Source: Flexithrix dorotheae DSM 6795
Lineage (GTDB): Bacteria > Bacteroidota > Bacteroidia > Cytophagales > Flammeovirgaceae
DNA: 64,000 nt
Assembly (NCBI RefSeq): GCF_000379765.1
Contig: NZ_KB903487.1
Location: 62,001-126,000, forward strand
Direction of reading: 5' to 3'
Position numbers and translations under genes: made by a program. Below are positions 44,058 through 54,235 of this stretch, one piece after another. How positions within the stretch are numbered: the first letter of the stretch is position 1; each line of letters opens with the position of its first letter. The notes below the pieces were generated by a model. That model saw nothing but the letters and a program-made list of their open reading frames with translations. It searched no databases and had not been told where the DNA came from.

Positions 44058-45155
44058 ATGAATTTTCTTAGAAAACTGGTTTCTTTTTTTGTAGGAGGAC
44101 TTTTTATTTTCTCGGGCTTAATTAAACTGAATGATCCCGTAGGTACAGCCATTAAGCTGGAAGAATATTTTGAAGTATTTTCTGCAGATTTTGCTTCTTT
44201 CTTCCATATTTTCATTCCTATTGCTCTTCCCCTGGCCATTTTCTTATGTATTTTCGAAGTGGTTTTGGGTGTGGCCATTTTAGTGGGTTTTAAAACCCGA
44301 TTTACGCTTCTGGCTACTTTTGGGCTCATCGTATTCTTTTCCTTCCTTACATTCTATTCAGCCTATTTTGAAAAAGTTACGGATTGTGGTTGCTTCGGAG
44401 ATGCAATTCCACTTGACCCCTGGGAATCTTTCATTAAAGATGTAATTCTCTTTGTGTTAATTGTTTTTCTTCTTACAGATTATAAAAATTTAAGTAATTC
44501 AACAGGAAAAATTAGTTCACTTGTAGTTGGAGGAAGTACTGTTTTTAGTATGATAATCGCCATTTACGTGATCAATTATTTGCCTCTGTTAGATTTCAGG
44601 TCTTATAAAATTGGTAACAATATTGGGGCATTGATGCAGCCGCAGGAACCATGTAAATATGAATATATCATGGAAAAGAACGGGGAGATTTTTGTTTTTG
44701 AGCAATACCCCACCGATCCCGAATATCAATTTAAGGAAATGAAAATGCTGAATGAAAAAGCCTGCTCACCTAAAATTGTGGATTATAATGTTTCCAGTGT
44801 GGAAGGGGAGGATTTTACGGAAGAATCACTCCAGGGTAAAAAACTGGTCATACTTGTCCATAAAGTAAGTGAAACGGATTTTGAAAGTTTTAAGGCTATC
44901 AACCAGTTAATTAGCGATTTGGAAAAATCTAATCCGGAAATAACCTCGGTTGCATTTACCTCAGATGGCAGCAATTTCGAAGAGTTCAGACATGAAGTGC
45001 AATTGGCGATTCCCTACTATTTCGTGGATTCTACTGTGCTAAAAGCCATGATTAGGTCAAATCCGGGAATAATGCTGTTTGAAAATGGCACAGTGAAGGG
45101 CAAATGGTCACATAATGCAGTTCCAAATACGGATGAAATTGTTAATGCTCTATAA
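44058..45155 (+). CDS. DoxX/MauE-family membrane protein with C-terminal periplasmic domain
   Basis: 365 residues. The first 150 residues contain four to five membrane segments with the DoxX-like start FVGGLFIFSGLIKLNDPVG and the Cys-rich TDCGCFGDAIPL. A further membrane segment follows near residue 160, then an extracytoplasmic part of about 170 residues with thioredoxin-like strand order but no CxxC. A redox or quinone-linked envelope role is plausible from family knowledge; the substrate is unknown. Confidence 0.8.
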   Translation: MNFLRKLVSFFVGGLFIFSGLIKLNDPVGTAIKLEEYFEVFSADFASFFHIFIPIALPLAIFLCIFEVVLGVAILVGFKTRFTLLATFGLIVFFSFLTFYSAYFEKVTDCGCFGDAIPLDPWESFIKDVILFVLIVFLLTDYKNLSNSTGKISSLVVGGSTVFSMIIAIYVINYLPLLDFRSYKIGNNIGALMQPQEPCKYEYIMEKNGEIFVFEQYPTDPEYQFKEMKMLNEKACSPKIVDYNVSSVEGEDFTEESLQGKKLVILVHKVSETDFESFKAINQLISDLEKSNPEITSVAFTSDGSNFEEFRHEVQLAIPYYFVDSTVLKAMIRSNPGIMLFENGTVKGKWSHNAVPNTDEIVNAL

Positions 45156-45183
45156 GTTATGGAAGGCTCCGGGATTTATTTCC

Positions 45184-46359
45184 CTAGAAGTTATATTCAA
45201 AAACAAACTGCCCTCTTATATTATCTCCATAGTTTCCAAACTCATCCCTGCGGTTTCCATAAATAAATTCTAAAGCGAAATTTAAAGGGCCAATCGGCTG
45301 CCAGTAAATATTACCACTTACATATGATCCTGTGAAAAGATGATCATTGGGTAAATCAAAAGGGTTATCAACAGCCGCATAACCATAAACAAAGGTAGAA
45401 CTCATAGCGGTTGAGCCCCAGAAATGCTGGTAGCCAAAATATCCACCGTAAACAGGAAGTGCTACAAGGTTTCCCTGAGTATCAGGCAGAGCATCCCATC
45501 CTCCTCCCCCAAATGAAACCAGATACCTTGAAATTCCCTTTCCCCATATGGCTTGCCACACAATATTGTCCCTTTTGTAAAGAATATTTTTACCGGAGAT
45601 GTTAAAACCATAGCCTGGCTCGTAATTGACCCTATTTGCTTCATTTTTATACTTAAATACCCTGGCCACAGCGGCTACCTGAAAATGATTTTTTCCCCAT
45701 CTTTTTTCGTAGTGGGTTGTAAAGTCTGGGAGGCTTGGGTTTCCGCTGGTGATGGTAGTATCCAGTTCTATATAACGGTTGAAGTCCTGCATGGGCGTTT
45801 CAAAGGCTATTAAAATATCCTCACTTTTTGAAGGCCTGATAAAATAGGTAAACTGAGTTTGCCTTACCCAGGCACCAGTCGAAGGTCCATCAAAGTCGGT
45901 GATATTTGGCCAGGCTTCTTCATCGGTAAATCCTGACCAGGTTTGTCCAATTCTAAAATTTAGAAATCGGATATAAGCATGTCTCATTCTTAATCCACCT
46001 CCATTGCCACCGTAAAAATCGGTTTCAATAAAAGAAAAAATTTCTCCAAGCTTAAGGGTTTGGAAAGTACTGGCCAATTTAATTCTGGTTTGGTACATAT
46101 CCATGGTAAAATGTGGATCAGGATTACTTCCATCAGTGGGGATCAAGGTAAGGTTCATCGCAGAAGTATTGGATATCCCCTGATAATCCATTATCCCATT
46201 TAATTTCAACCAGGCAGTGATGTAAAATTCTTTTTTGGGTTTATTATTCAGGCTGTCCTTTGAGGCCAGGGTAAGTAACTGGGCTTCACAAAAGTTTATG
46301 AAAAATAAAAAAAGGGTGAGGAATAAAATGTTAGTGCTTACCAATTTATTATATAACAT
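45184..46359 (-). CDS. Outer-membrane porin, DcaP-like
   Basis: 391 residues. A signal peptide (residues 1-26, ending at FCEAQ) is followed by a beta-barrel sequence with alternating polar and aromatic residues. The segment containing RMRHAYIRFLNFRIGQTWSGF and the ending FVFEYNF (C-terminal Phe) are typical of trimeric outer-membrane porins of the DcaP type, which pass small carboxylates. It has no adjacent transporter gene. A strong minus-strand terminator hairpin lies about 105 bp upstream of its ATG (see 46463-46500). Confidence 0.75.
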   Translation of the reverse strand: MLYNKLVSTNILFLTLFLFFINFCEAQLLTLASKDSLNNKPKKEFYITAWLKLNGIMDYQGISNTSAMNLTLIPTDGSNPDPHFTMDMYQTRIKLASTFQTLKLGEIFSFIETDFYGGNGGGLRMRHAYIRFLNFRIGQTWSGFTDEEAWPNITDFDGPSTGAWVRQTQFTYFIRPSKSEDILIAFETPMQDFNRYIELDTTITSGNPSLPDFTTHYEKRWGKNHFQVAAVARVFKYKNEANRVNYEPGYGFNISGKNILYKRDNIVWQAIWGKGISRYLVSFGGGGWDALPDTQGNLVALPVYGGYFGYQHFWGSTAMSSTFVYGYAAVDNPFDLPNDHLFTGSYVSGNIYWQPIGPLNFALEFIYGNRRDEFGNYGDNIRGQFVFEYNF

Positions 46360-46462
46360 AAAACATAATAAAACTAGGTCTTTGAAATGATTTCAAAATA
46401 ATATTAAGGAACTTGATCCTAAATAAAGGATAAATAGTAAACAAAACAAGCCTTGGAGAGGG

Positions 46463-46500
46463 TAAAATAAAAAAGTACTTCCCCTAAAAGGGAAAGCACT
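46463..46500 (-). terminator. Minus-strand intrinsic terminator without a known upstream gene
   Basis: On the minus strand an 11-bp stem, AGTGCTTTCCC with GGGGAAGTACT (two G-U pairs), loop TTTTA, is followed by TTTTTTATTTT. Plus-strand coordinates of the arms are 46474-46484 and 46490-46500. It precedes the porin gene by about 105 bp, so it may attenuate it or end an undescribed small RNA. Confidence 0.6.
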
Positions 46501-46739
46501 AAATGTTAATCATTTTATACCAGGTTTTTTTGAAAACTTTTGATTAATTGCAGAAAAAATAATTTTTCTTAGTCCTTTCCAAAGTTGGTTGTTTTTCCTT
46601 TTAGGTTATTGTACAAATGATTCAAATTTTAGCAATTTTGTTCCAATAGTGGGTATCTCATATAGTTAATGGTGTTTTGAATTGGTTTTTCAGATCATTT
46701 ATTTATTCTTTATTTCTACCAAACATCTTTATCATTACA

Positions 46740-46774
46740 TTTGCGCCTTATACTTAATTGCAGGTTTATTTTTG
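46740..46774 (+). promoter_or_regulatory. Candidate promoter of the M1 peptidase gene
   Basis: TTTG at 46740-46743 and TATTTTTG at 46767-46774, a complete match to TAnnTTTG, 23 bp apart. The spacing is at the long end of the usual range. Confidence 0.4.
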
Positions 46775-46846
46775 TCTTTTATAATTTTGGATAATGATTT
46801 TTTGAACTGAACTCAATTCCTGCAAATACATTAAACCTTAGCTCGA

Positions 46847-49432
46847 ATGAATATTAATGCCATCCTACGTTATTATCCCTTTCTGATATTTTTGATTTTT
46901 ATTTCTTGTAAGTCTACACAAACTCCTACCGAAAGCCAGGAAAACGTAGAAGTAACCGGGGTTCCTACTATTCCCGTCCCGATAATTCCCGAGGAGGAAG
47001 AAGTACTTCAAAAGCCGGAGTGGTTAGTGACTCCGGGAGAGTATAATCCTTCCAGAACTCATTATTTCCATTTGGTAAATACTTTATTGGATGTAAGCTT
47101 CAATTGGGATAAGCAGTATCTGAATGGAAGAGCAGAACTGACCTTAAAACCCTGGTTTTACCCGCAAAAAGAGGTTATTCTCGATGCCAAAGGATTCGAT
47201 ATCCACAGTGTTTTATTGGCGAATTTAAAAGATTCTATTTCATTGAAATATGAGTATGACAGCCTGAAACTGAAAATATTTCTCGATAAAGAATACACCA
47301 GGTTTGATCAATTTAAAATTAGTATAAAATATACGGCCAAACCCAATGAATTGCCTGAAGGAGGAAGTGCTGCCATTACATCAGATAAAGGACTTTACTT
47401 TATAAATCCCACCAGGAAAAATCCAAATAAACCTCAGCAGATCTGGACCCAGGGAGAAACAGAGGCCAGTTCGTGCTGGTTTCCCACTTTTGATGCACCA
47501 AATGTAAAAACCAAACAGGAAATTTATATTACCGTGGATACTGCATTCCAGACACTTTCCAATGGAAAATTGATTTCCCAAAGGGTAAATGCTAATGGTA
47601 CCAGAACCGATTATTGGAAACAGGAAAAAGTGCATGCCCCATATTTGTTTATGATGGCGGTGGGTAAGTTTAGCAAATATTCCGAAGAGAAATGGAATGG
47701 GATTCCTGTGAATTATTATGTAGAAAAGGAGTATGCTCAATATGCCAAAAAGATTTTTGGAAATACTCCGGAAATGATGACCTACTTTTCGGACATGCTC
47801 GATTATCCTTATCCCTGGGATAAATATTCGCAAATTGTGGTGAGAGATTATGTTTCAGGAGCAATGGAAAATACTTCAGCTTCTATTTTTATGGAGCAAC
47901 TTCAAGTGGATGACAGGTATTTAATTGATCAGAATTGGGATGATATCATTGCCCATGAACTATTCCACCATTGGTTTGGGGATTTGGTCACAGCCGAATC
48001 CTGGGCTAATCTTCCATTAAATGAATCATTTGCCACCTATGCGGAATACCTCTGGCTGGAACACAAATTGGGAAGAGAGGAGGCCGACCTGAAATGGAAA
48101 GAAGAATGGGAAACCTATCTTTTTGAATCGGAAAGTAAAAGGGTTCCAATGATCCGTTTCGGCTATCATGATAAGGAAGATATGTTTGATAGTCATTCCT
48201 ATGCCAAAGGGTCTTTGCTGTTGCATATGCTCCGTAAAATAATTGGTGATGAGGCATTTTTCGCTTCTCTTCAAAAATATGTGAAAGAAAATGCCTACAA
48301 AACCACTGAGGTTCATGATCTTAGAATGTCATTTGAAGATGTTACCGGCCAGGATTTAAACTGGTTTTTTAATCAGTGGTTTATGGAGGCAAGTCATCCT
48401 TCCTTAAATGTTGCTCATACTTATTATGATAGTGGTTTTGTTGAACTTAGGGTAAGGCAAATGCAGGATGAAAAATTTTCCCCAATTTATGAATTGCCAG
48501 TATTCGTAGATATTTGGGTGGATGGAAAAAGGGAAAGGCATAAAGTAGTTGTTTCAGAAAAAAGAAAAGATTTTTGGTTTGAAACAGGGAAAAAGCCAGA
48601 TCTTTTGTTGTTTGATGCAGAAACTTATCTGCCATGCGAAATTGATTATTTGAAATCTACGGACGAATTTATTTATCAATTTTATCATTCGGATAAAATT
48701 CTGGCCAGACTGGAAGCGATAAATGAATTAAAAAGTGACCTTGGCGATTCACAGATAAAACCACTAGTGCTAGCTGGCCTTGAGGATAATTTCTGGAAAA
48801 TCAGACAGGCTGCTTTGGAGGCTTTTGAAGATTACAAAGGAGATGATAAAGATATTATTGGTGAAAAAATTGAACGAATTGCCCTGAGCGACAATAATTC
48901 TTTAGTAAGAGCTGAAGCCATCAATGTGTTATCCACATTAGGGATTAAGTACCTGAATACTGTGGAATCAGCCATGAAGGACAGTTCTTATGCGGTAATA
49001 GCCACCGCTTTATATGCTTATGCCAATATGGGTGGTCCGGATCCAGTGGCAATGGTGAGCCAGTTTGAAGATTCCAATGATCTTTCTATCATTATAACCA
49101 TTGCAGACTTCTACAGTTATATTGGGGTGCCCGGTAAACTTGATTGGTTTGATGAAAAAATGGCCACCAGAGGAAGTCAGGAATTACCTTATTTAATCAA
49201 TTATTTCGGAAGTTATTTATTAGGAAGGCCCTCCGAAACTAAACAACAGGGGGTGAAAATTTTAAGGAAATTCTTCTCCTACGACAGTGATGCTAATACC
49301 AAAATAGCAGCATATAAAGCCCTGGATTTACTATCGGAGGAGGAAGGTGTAAGCCAATTGATGGAGGATTTATATTTAAATGAATCTAATAAAAAGGCTA
49401 AATCTTTTTACGAAAATGTGATAAAAGGATAA
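46847..49432 (+). CDS. M1-family metallopeptidase lipoprotein with HEAT-like C-terminus
   Basis: 861 residues. A lipoprotein signal ends in IFISC (Cys21). The catalytic zinc site is HELFHH at residues 370-375 with the third ligand Glu393 (HEXXH-x18-E), and the exopeptidase motif GAMEN is present upstream near residue 342. This places it in the aminopeptidase N group, cleaving N-terminal residues of peptides in the periplasm or at the cell surface. The last 240 residues are helical repeats resembling HEAT units (IRQAALEAFEDYKGD, LVRAEAINVLSTLG). Together with the HEAT-cyclophilin at 2.7 kb, this is the second HEAT-carrying lipoprotein in the window. Confidence 0.93.
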   Translation: MNINAILRYYPFLIFLIFISCKSTQTPTESQENVEVTGVPTIPVPIIPEEEEVLQKPEWLVTPGEYNPSRTHYFHLVNTLLDVSFNWDKQYLNGRAELTLKPWFYPQKEVILDAKGFDIHSVLLANLKDSISLKYEYDSLKLKIFLDKEYTRFDQFKISIKYTAKPNELPEGGSAAITSDKGLYFINPTRKNPNKPQQIWTQGETEASSCWFPTFDAPNVKTKQEIYITVDTAFQTLSNGKLISQRVNANGTRTDYWKQEKVHAPYLFMMAVGKFSKYSEEKWNGIPVNYYVEKEYAQYAKKIFGNTPEMMTYFSDMLDYPYPWDKYSQIVVRDYVSGAMENTSASIFMEQLQVDDRYLIDQNWDDIIAHELFHHWFGDLVTAESWANLPLNESFATYAEYLWLEHKLGREEADLKWKEEWETYLFESESKRVPMIRFGYHDKEDMFDSHSYAKGSLLLHMLRKIIGDEAFFASLQKYVKENAYKTTEVHDLRMSFEDVTGQDLNWFFNQWFMEASHPSLNVAHTYYDSGFVELRVRQMQDEKFSPIYELPVFVDIWVDGKRERHKVVVSEKRKDFWFETGKKPDLLLFDAETYLPCEIDYLKSTDEFIYQFYHSDKILARLEAINELKSDLGDSQIKPLVLAGLEDNFWKIRQAALEAFEDYKGDDKDIIGEKIERIALSDNNSLVRAEAINVLSTLGIKYLNTVESAMKDSSYAVIATALYAYANMGGPDPVAMVSQFEDSNDLSIIITIADFYSYIGVPGKLDWFDEKMATRGSQELPYLINYFGSYLLGRPSETKQQGVKILRKFFSYDSDANTKIAAYKALDLLSEEEGVSQLMEDLYLNESNKKAKSFYENVIKG

Positions 49433-49620
49433 TCCGGTTGCGTCTACATTTATGGGATTATTTTATTATTCTAAACCTTGATAGGAGTTCTTTTTTATGA
49501 TTAAAATGGGGGAATGCTTTGATTCATATCGTATTTTCTTAATTTTTTGATGTTAATTTTTGCCCTTTAATTAATACCTCAACTTAAAAATTTATTTTTT
49601 AATCATTTACCACTTCATAA

Positions 49621-50937
49621 ATGAATACCAAAGTTTACAACATTGTTTTGATTTCAATTTTACTATTAATTGGAAGCAGTTCTATTGGTTTCGCTCAATT
49701 AAAAGTTACCGGGGAAATTCGTCCAAGAACAGAATTTCGCAATGGGTTTAAAAGAATGACAAATGCCAGTACAGATCCGGTATTATTTGTAGAACAGCGG
49801 TCAAGGATTTACCTGGACTACGCGATGGATAGGTTTAAGTTTAAGTTTGCTATTCAGGATGTGAGATTGTGGGGAAATTATGATCAAATTCAAAAAAGCG
49901 ATCCAGCCATGACTTCCCTCAATTTTGGATGGGGGGAATATGCAATGACCAAAAAATCATTCATAAAAGTTGGTAGAATGATGCTGAGTTACGATAATGA
50001 AAGATTTTTAGGAGGCCTGGAATGGGCTCAGCAAGGCAGAAGGCATGATGGTGTTTTATATAAATATGTAAATGACAGTTTAGGGATACAGTTCCATGCC
50101 GGAGTAACTTATAATGAAAGTAGTATTCCTAATACTGAACCAGGAAAACTGGAAGACACTTATTATGAAAAGTCAAATAACAAAACCATGCAGTTTGCCT
50201 GGTTCCACAAAGATTTTGGGGAGTCCGGATTGTCTCTTTTAATCCATAATGATGGTCGGGAGGCTTTTGATTCTACCGGAATTAAATTTATGCAGACTTA
50301 TGCGCTAATTGGAAATAAAAAACTGGGAGGGATTAATTTAAATGGCGAATTTTATTACCAGGGAGGCAAGGATGCCTTAAAAAGATCTGTGAGTGCCTAT
50401 TTTGTGTCCTTAAATGCTGATATTAAAGCAGGAGGAGTGCCTATTAATTTTGGTGTTGATCTAGCTTCGGGAACTAAAGCTACCGAAACGGAAAAAAATA
50501 ATTCGTGGAACCCATTGTATGGCACAAATCATAAGTTTTATGGTTTTATGGATTATTTTTATGTAGGAAATGATCACAGGCAAGGTGCCACAACTGCTGG
50601 TTTAAATGATATTTTTGTGAAGTCAGTTTTCAAAACAGGAGAAAAATCAAAGCTAATTACCCATGCTCATTATTTCCTTTCTCCGGTTGATGTGATTAAC
50701 CCTGAGGTTACATCAGAAAATTTGGATAAAGCTTTAGGGTTTGAAATTGATTTAGTTTATAACCTGCAAGTCAATAGTTTTATCAATTTCCAATTAGGTT
50801 ATTCTCAAATGTTTGGAACAGATGCACTGGAGGCTATCAAAAGAGTTCCAAATGGAGGTTTTGTAGGAGATAAAAGCCAGATTAATAATTGGGCCTGGGC
50901 CATGTTGACTTTTAAACCAGTTTTATTTAAAAACTAG
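49621..50937 (+). CDS. Alginate-export-family outer-membrane porin
   Basis: 438 residues. A signal peptide (ending near GFAQL, residue 26) precedes the Alginate_exp barrel: VTGEIRPRTEFRNGF, FVEQRSRIYLDYAM, and VGRMMLSYDNERFLGGLEW are conserved features. Barrels of this family pass polyanions or other solutes, and members occur near respiratory or molybdenum genes. A MobA-like gene begins 14 bp downstream, so the two are likely one transcript. The real solute is unknown. Confidence 0.8.
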   Translation: MNTKVYNIVLISILLLIGSSSIGFAQLKVTGEIRPRTEFRNGFKRMTNASTDPVLFVEQRSRIYLDYAMDRFKFKFAIQDVRLWGNYDQIQKSDPAMTSLNFGWGEYAMTKKSFIKVGRMMLSYDNERFLGGLEWAQQGRRHDGVLYKYVNDSLGIQFHAGVTYNESSIPNTEPGKLEDTYYEKSNNKTMQFAWFHKDFGESGLSLLIHNDGREAFDSTGIKFMQTYALIGNKKLGGINLNGEFYYQGGKDALKRSVSAYFVSLNADIKAGGVPINFGVDLASGTKATETEKNNSWNPLYGTNHKFYGFMDYFYVGNDHRQGATTAGLNDIFVKSVFKTGEKSKLITHAHYFLSPVDVINPEVTSENLDKALGFEIDLVYNLQVNSFINFQLGYSQMFGTDALEAIKRVPNGGFVGDKSQINNWAWAMLTFKPVLFKN

Positions 50938-50951
50938 AAAAAATTATCCCT

Positions 50952-51542
50952 ATGGATGTCAAAAATTTTCCCGAATTGAATGGTTTAGTGTTAGTAGGAG
51001 GGAAAAGCTCCAGAATGGGAAAGGACAAAGGGTTCCTGGATTATCATGGCCTTCCTCAAAGGGAATACACTTTTCGTTTAATTCAAAACTTTTGTAAAAT
51101 GACCTGGTTTTCCTGTAGGGAAGATCAGGTCGCTTCACTTAAAAGCAATAATGTGGTTATTGATCAATTTCCCAATGCCGGCCCGCTGGGGGCGATTTTA
51201 TCAGCATTTAGACAAAACTTAAATTGCGCCTGGCTTGTGGTTGCGTGTGATCTTCCACTTTTGAAAAAAGAAACCATTCAAAAACTGATTGATCATAGAA
51301 ATCCAGCGAAAATAGCCACTGCTTATAAAAGCCCTGTTGATCATAAACCTGAACCCCTAATTGCTATTTGGGAGCCATCTGCTTTACCGCTTTTGGAGAA
51401 AAGTATGAGCAAAGAAAAATCAGGGCCAAGGAAATTATTAATGATGAATGAGGCTTTTCTTATCAATCCTGATGATCCGGAGGAATTAAAAAATGCAAAT
51501 AATCCAGAAGATTTCAGGGAGATAAAATCAAGGTTAAAATGA
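50952..51542 (+). CDS. mobA: MobA-like NTP transferase (molybdenum cofactor guanylyltransferase)
   Basis: 196 residues. The nucleotide-binding loop LVLVGGKSSRMGKDKGFLDYHG, GPLGAILSAF and VVACDLPLL match MobA. It attaches GMP to the molybdenum cofactor. The gene is a short distance (14 bp) from the porin gene upstream and 59 bp from the aldo/keto reductase downstream. No molybdenum enzyme is in the window. Related nucleotidyltransferases are not excluded, but the motifs are strong. Confidence 0.8.
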   Translation: MDVKNFPELNGLVLVGGKSSRMGKDKGFLDYHGLPQREYTFRLIQNFCKMTWFSCREDQVASLKSNNVVIDQFPNAGPLGAILSAFRQNLNCAWLVVACDLPLLKKETIQKLIDHRNPAKIATAYKSPVDHKPEPLIAIWEPSALPLLEKSMSKEKSGPRKLLMMNEAFLINPDDPEELKNANNPEDFREIKSRLK

Positions 51543-51601
51543 ATCGAATTTGATTCAAAAATAAAAACAAAGATCTTTATTACTCAATAACACTTTACGA
51601 A

Positions 51602-52585
51602 ATGAAATATAGAAAACTAGGAAAAACAGGATATAACGTATCAGAAGTATCACTTGGAACCTGGCAGGTTGGTGGAAGATGGGGGGAGCCTTTTAATGAA
51701 AAAAATGCTGAAGCGATAATAAATGAATCCATAGATTTAGGCGTGAATTTTATTGATACTGCGGATGTTTACGGGGATGGGATGAGTGAAAAAGTTGTAG
51801 GCAGAGTTGTAAAAAACAGAAGTGAAGAAGTTGTAATTGCCACAAAGTCCGGACGAAGACTCAATCCTCATAATGCGGAGGGTTATAATGAAAAAAACAT
51901 CCGTGGATTTATAGAGGATAGTCTAAAAAACATGGGATTGGAACAAATTGACCTTCTGCAATTGCATTGCCCTCCAACTTCGGTTTACGAAAGCTCCGAA
52001 ATTTTTGATAGTCTTGAGAAAATAAAATCAGAGGGAAAAATAAAGCATTTTGGGGTAAGTGTAGAAAAAGTGACAGAAGCTGAAAAAGCGGTGCTATATC
52101 CTGGAGTTTCAAGTGTTCAGATTATTTTTAATATGTTTAGGCAAAAACCTTCTGACTCCTTTTTTGATCTAGCCACGAAAAAGAATATTGGAATTTTGGC
52201 CAGGGTACCTTTAGCGAGCGGACTATTGACAGGGAAATTTTCCAAAGCTTCCACTTTTGATAAGGATGATCATCGAAATTTTAACCGTGAGGGAAAGGCT
52301 TTTGATAAAGGTGAGACTTTTTCAGGAGTACCTTACGATTTGGGGCTGGAAGCAGTTAATGAAATTAAAGCCATCCTTAACAAGGAAGAAATTACGCTTT
52401 ATGCGCTCAAATGGGTATTGATGTTTGAGGCCATCAGTTGTGTGATTCCCGGGGCAAGCACGATCTCTCATGCTCAAAACAATATCCTGGCTTCCGAGAT
52501 GGATGCGCTAACTGCAGAAGAATTAGAGAAAATTAAAGGTGTTTACGAAAAGCATCTTAAAGAAATTATTCACCCACAATGGTGA
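51602..52585 (+). CDS. Aldo/keto reductase
   Basis: 327 residues, normal length. The start MKYRKLGKTGYNVSEVSLGTW is typical, the catalytic region is DTADVYGDGMSE with Asp and Tyr, and IVIATKSG-like strand (VVIATKSGRRL) holds the Lys. The His of the tetrad lies in LLQLHCPP. It reduces aldehydes or ketones with NADPH. The neighbouring genes do not indicate a substrate. It ends 9 bp before the convergent histidine kinase gene. Confidence 0.9.
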   Translation: MKYRKLGKTGYNVSEVSLGTWQVGGRWGEPFNEKNAEAIINESIDLGVNFIDTADVYGDGMSEKVVGRVVKNRSEEVVIATKSGRRLNPHNAEGYNEKNIRGFIEDSLKNMGLEQIDLLQLHCPPTSVYESSEIFDSLEKIKSEGKIKHFGVSVEKVTEAEKAVLYPGVSSVQIIFNMFRQKPSDSFFDLATKKNIGILARVPLASGLLTGKFSKASTFDKDDHRNFNREGKAFDKGETFSGVPYDLGLEAVNEIKAILNKEEITLYALKWVLMFEAISCVIPGASTISHAQNNILASEMDALTAEELEKIKGVYEKHLKEIIHPQW

Positions 52586-52594
52586 TTTTGTGAT

Positions 52595-54235
52595 TTAGTT
52601 TAAAGTAGGAAGGACAATTGTGAAAGTTGTTCCTTTTCCTACTTTAGAATCTAAAGCAATTGTACCATTTAATTTGGCAACGGCCTCTTTTACCAGATAG
52701 AGTCCGATTCCTGAACCTTTCTTTTCTTCATTAGCCCTGTAGAACATATCAAATACTTTTTCCAGATGATCCTCAGGAATACCAATACCATTGTCACTAA
52801 TCGTGATGTTTGCTGAGTGTTGAGTGATTTCTGCGGTTACTTCCACCTTAGGGTTATCTAAATAATAATTACCATACCTAATTGCATTTGTAATCAGGTT
52901 GTTCATAATGGCCTTAATACATCTGGAATCTGAATTGAAGGTTCCGGTCTGTTTGACATTCACCATTTTATTTACCCTTTCAGCTTCGTCCATAAAGCTG
53001 AGATCTTCAAAAATATCTGAAACGATTTCTTTCAAATTAATCTCTTCTTTAGATACTTTAATTCTGGAGTTTTTTGAAGCTTCCAGAATATCCTGAATGA
53101 ATCGATCTAAATTATTGACACTTTTAGACATTAAATCAGCATATAAATCAATTTGAGAGGGATCTTCGGTGTTTTTTACTAACTCAATCAATCCTTTCAG
53201 TGAAGATAAAGGAGCTTTTAAATCATGGGAAACATTATAGACAAATGAATCCAGGGCATTGTTTTCCTTTTTTAGTTCATAGTTTTTTATTTCAAGCTCA
53301 TTCTGAAATTTATCTGTCAGGGTTAAATCCTTGGTGTAACAGGAGACTCCCGAAATACTGTTTCCTTGTACCACTGGAGACATGATGACTTCCAATACCA
53401 ATTCTTTGCCCTCCAAATTAAATTCCTGAACAAATGACCAGGTTTTCCCACTTAAGGATTGCCTAAATCCTTTATTCCACTTCCTCCTAAAATGACCATT
53501 ATCCAAAAAATTGGAAAATGGCATAGTTAATTTAGGTGTTTCATTGAATTGTTTTTTAAAGAAATGTGTAAATTTTTTATTAAAACCTTTCAGTCTTTTG
53601 TCCCTGTCTACTAACCAGATAAGTTCATGTGTATTATCCAATACCGCCTGCATGGTAGCTTTTTGCTCCAGGAATTTTTGTGTTAATTTTATTTGCTTGG
53701 TGACATCGGTAACTTTGCCAAGGATAAATAAATGGCCATTGAAATCATTTACCCTAAAATTCTTTACCACTACATTTTTTACATCCTCATTCAAAGTAGT
53801 AATTGCTCTTTCCTTGGTGACTTCTATCCCGGTATTCAGCAATTTGCTTTCAATTTCCCAGGTTTCTCTTGCTTGTCTTTCTGAAAAAAGATCAAAGTCT
53901 GTTTTCCCAATGATATGTTGTCTTTCTAATCCTATAAGGTCGGAAAATTGTTCATTCACAAAAATATACCGAAGAGAATTGTCCTTAAGGTAAAGGGGTT
54001 CAACCAGTTTATTGACAAGTGCCCTTAATATATTGTTATCCAGCAGAAGATTACTTTTTTCTTCCATTTGGAGGGTAGAAATCATATTAGAAAACCCTGA
54101 TTCCATTTTTTGTTCGGGTATCCCAATATTTTCTAATTGGCTTTCAATTGCTTCTTTTTCTTTTTGCAATTGGATTAATTCAGTTTGAAGTTGTCTATGT
54201 TTTTGTTCCAGATTTATTACATCAAAATTTTTCAT
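52595..54235 (-). CDS. PAS-domain sensor histidine kinase
   Basis: 546 residues with no membrane segment, so it is a cytoplasmic sensor. Residues 1-55 form a coiled coil. Two PAS domains follow (NILRALVNKLVEPLYLKDNS near 68; MQAVLDNTHELIWLVDRD near 195). The HisKA motif NVSHDLKAPLSSLKGL has the phospho-accepting His at residue 337, and the ATPase domain shows MNNLITNAIRYG (N box), ISDNGIGIPED and GSGIGLYLVKEAV. It probably phosphorylates a response regulator encoded elsewhere, since none is adjacent. The signal is unknown. Confidence 0.9.
   Translation of the reverse strand: MKNFDVINLEQKHRQLQTELIQLQKEKEAIESQLENIGIPEQKMESGFSNMISTLQMEEKSNLLLDNNILRALVNKLVEPLYLKDNSLRYIFVNEQFSDLIGLERQHIIGKTDFDLFSERQARETWEIESKLLNTGIEVTKERAITTLNEDVKNVVVKNFRVNDFNGHLFILGKVTDVTKQIKLTQKFLEQKATMQAVLDNTHELIWLVDRDKRLKGFNKKFTHFFKKQFNETPKLTMPFSNFLDNGHFRRKWNKGFRQSLSGKTWSFVQEFNLEGKELVLEVIMSPVVQGNSISGVSCYTKDLTLTDKFQNELEIKNYELKKENNALDSFVYNVSHDLKAPLSSLKGLIELVKNTEDPSQIDLYADLMSKSVNNLDRFIQDILEASKNSRIKVSKEEINLKEIVSDIFEDLSFMDEAERVNKMVNVKQTGTFNSDSRCIKAIMNNLITNAIRYGNYYLDNPKVEVTAEITQHSANITISDNGIGIPEDHLEKVFDMFYRANEEKKGSGIGLYLVKEAVAKLNGTIALDSKVGKGTTFTIVLPTLN

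Larger units (their letters stand above)
46360..46846. other. Intergenic region between porin and M1 peptidase genes
   Basis: 487 bp between divergent genes. It contains a minus-strand intrinsic terminator (46463-46500) and a promoter candidate for the peptidase gene (46740-46774). No credible ORF is seen on either strand. The stretch 46500-46740 could therefore encode a small minus-strand RNA ending at that terminator. Confidence 0.4.
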
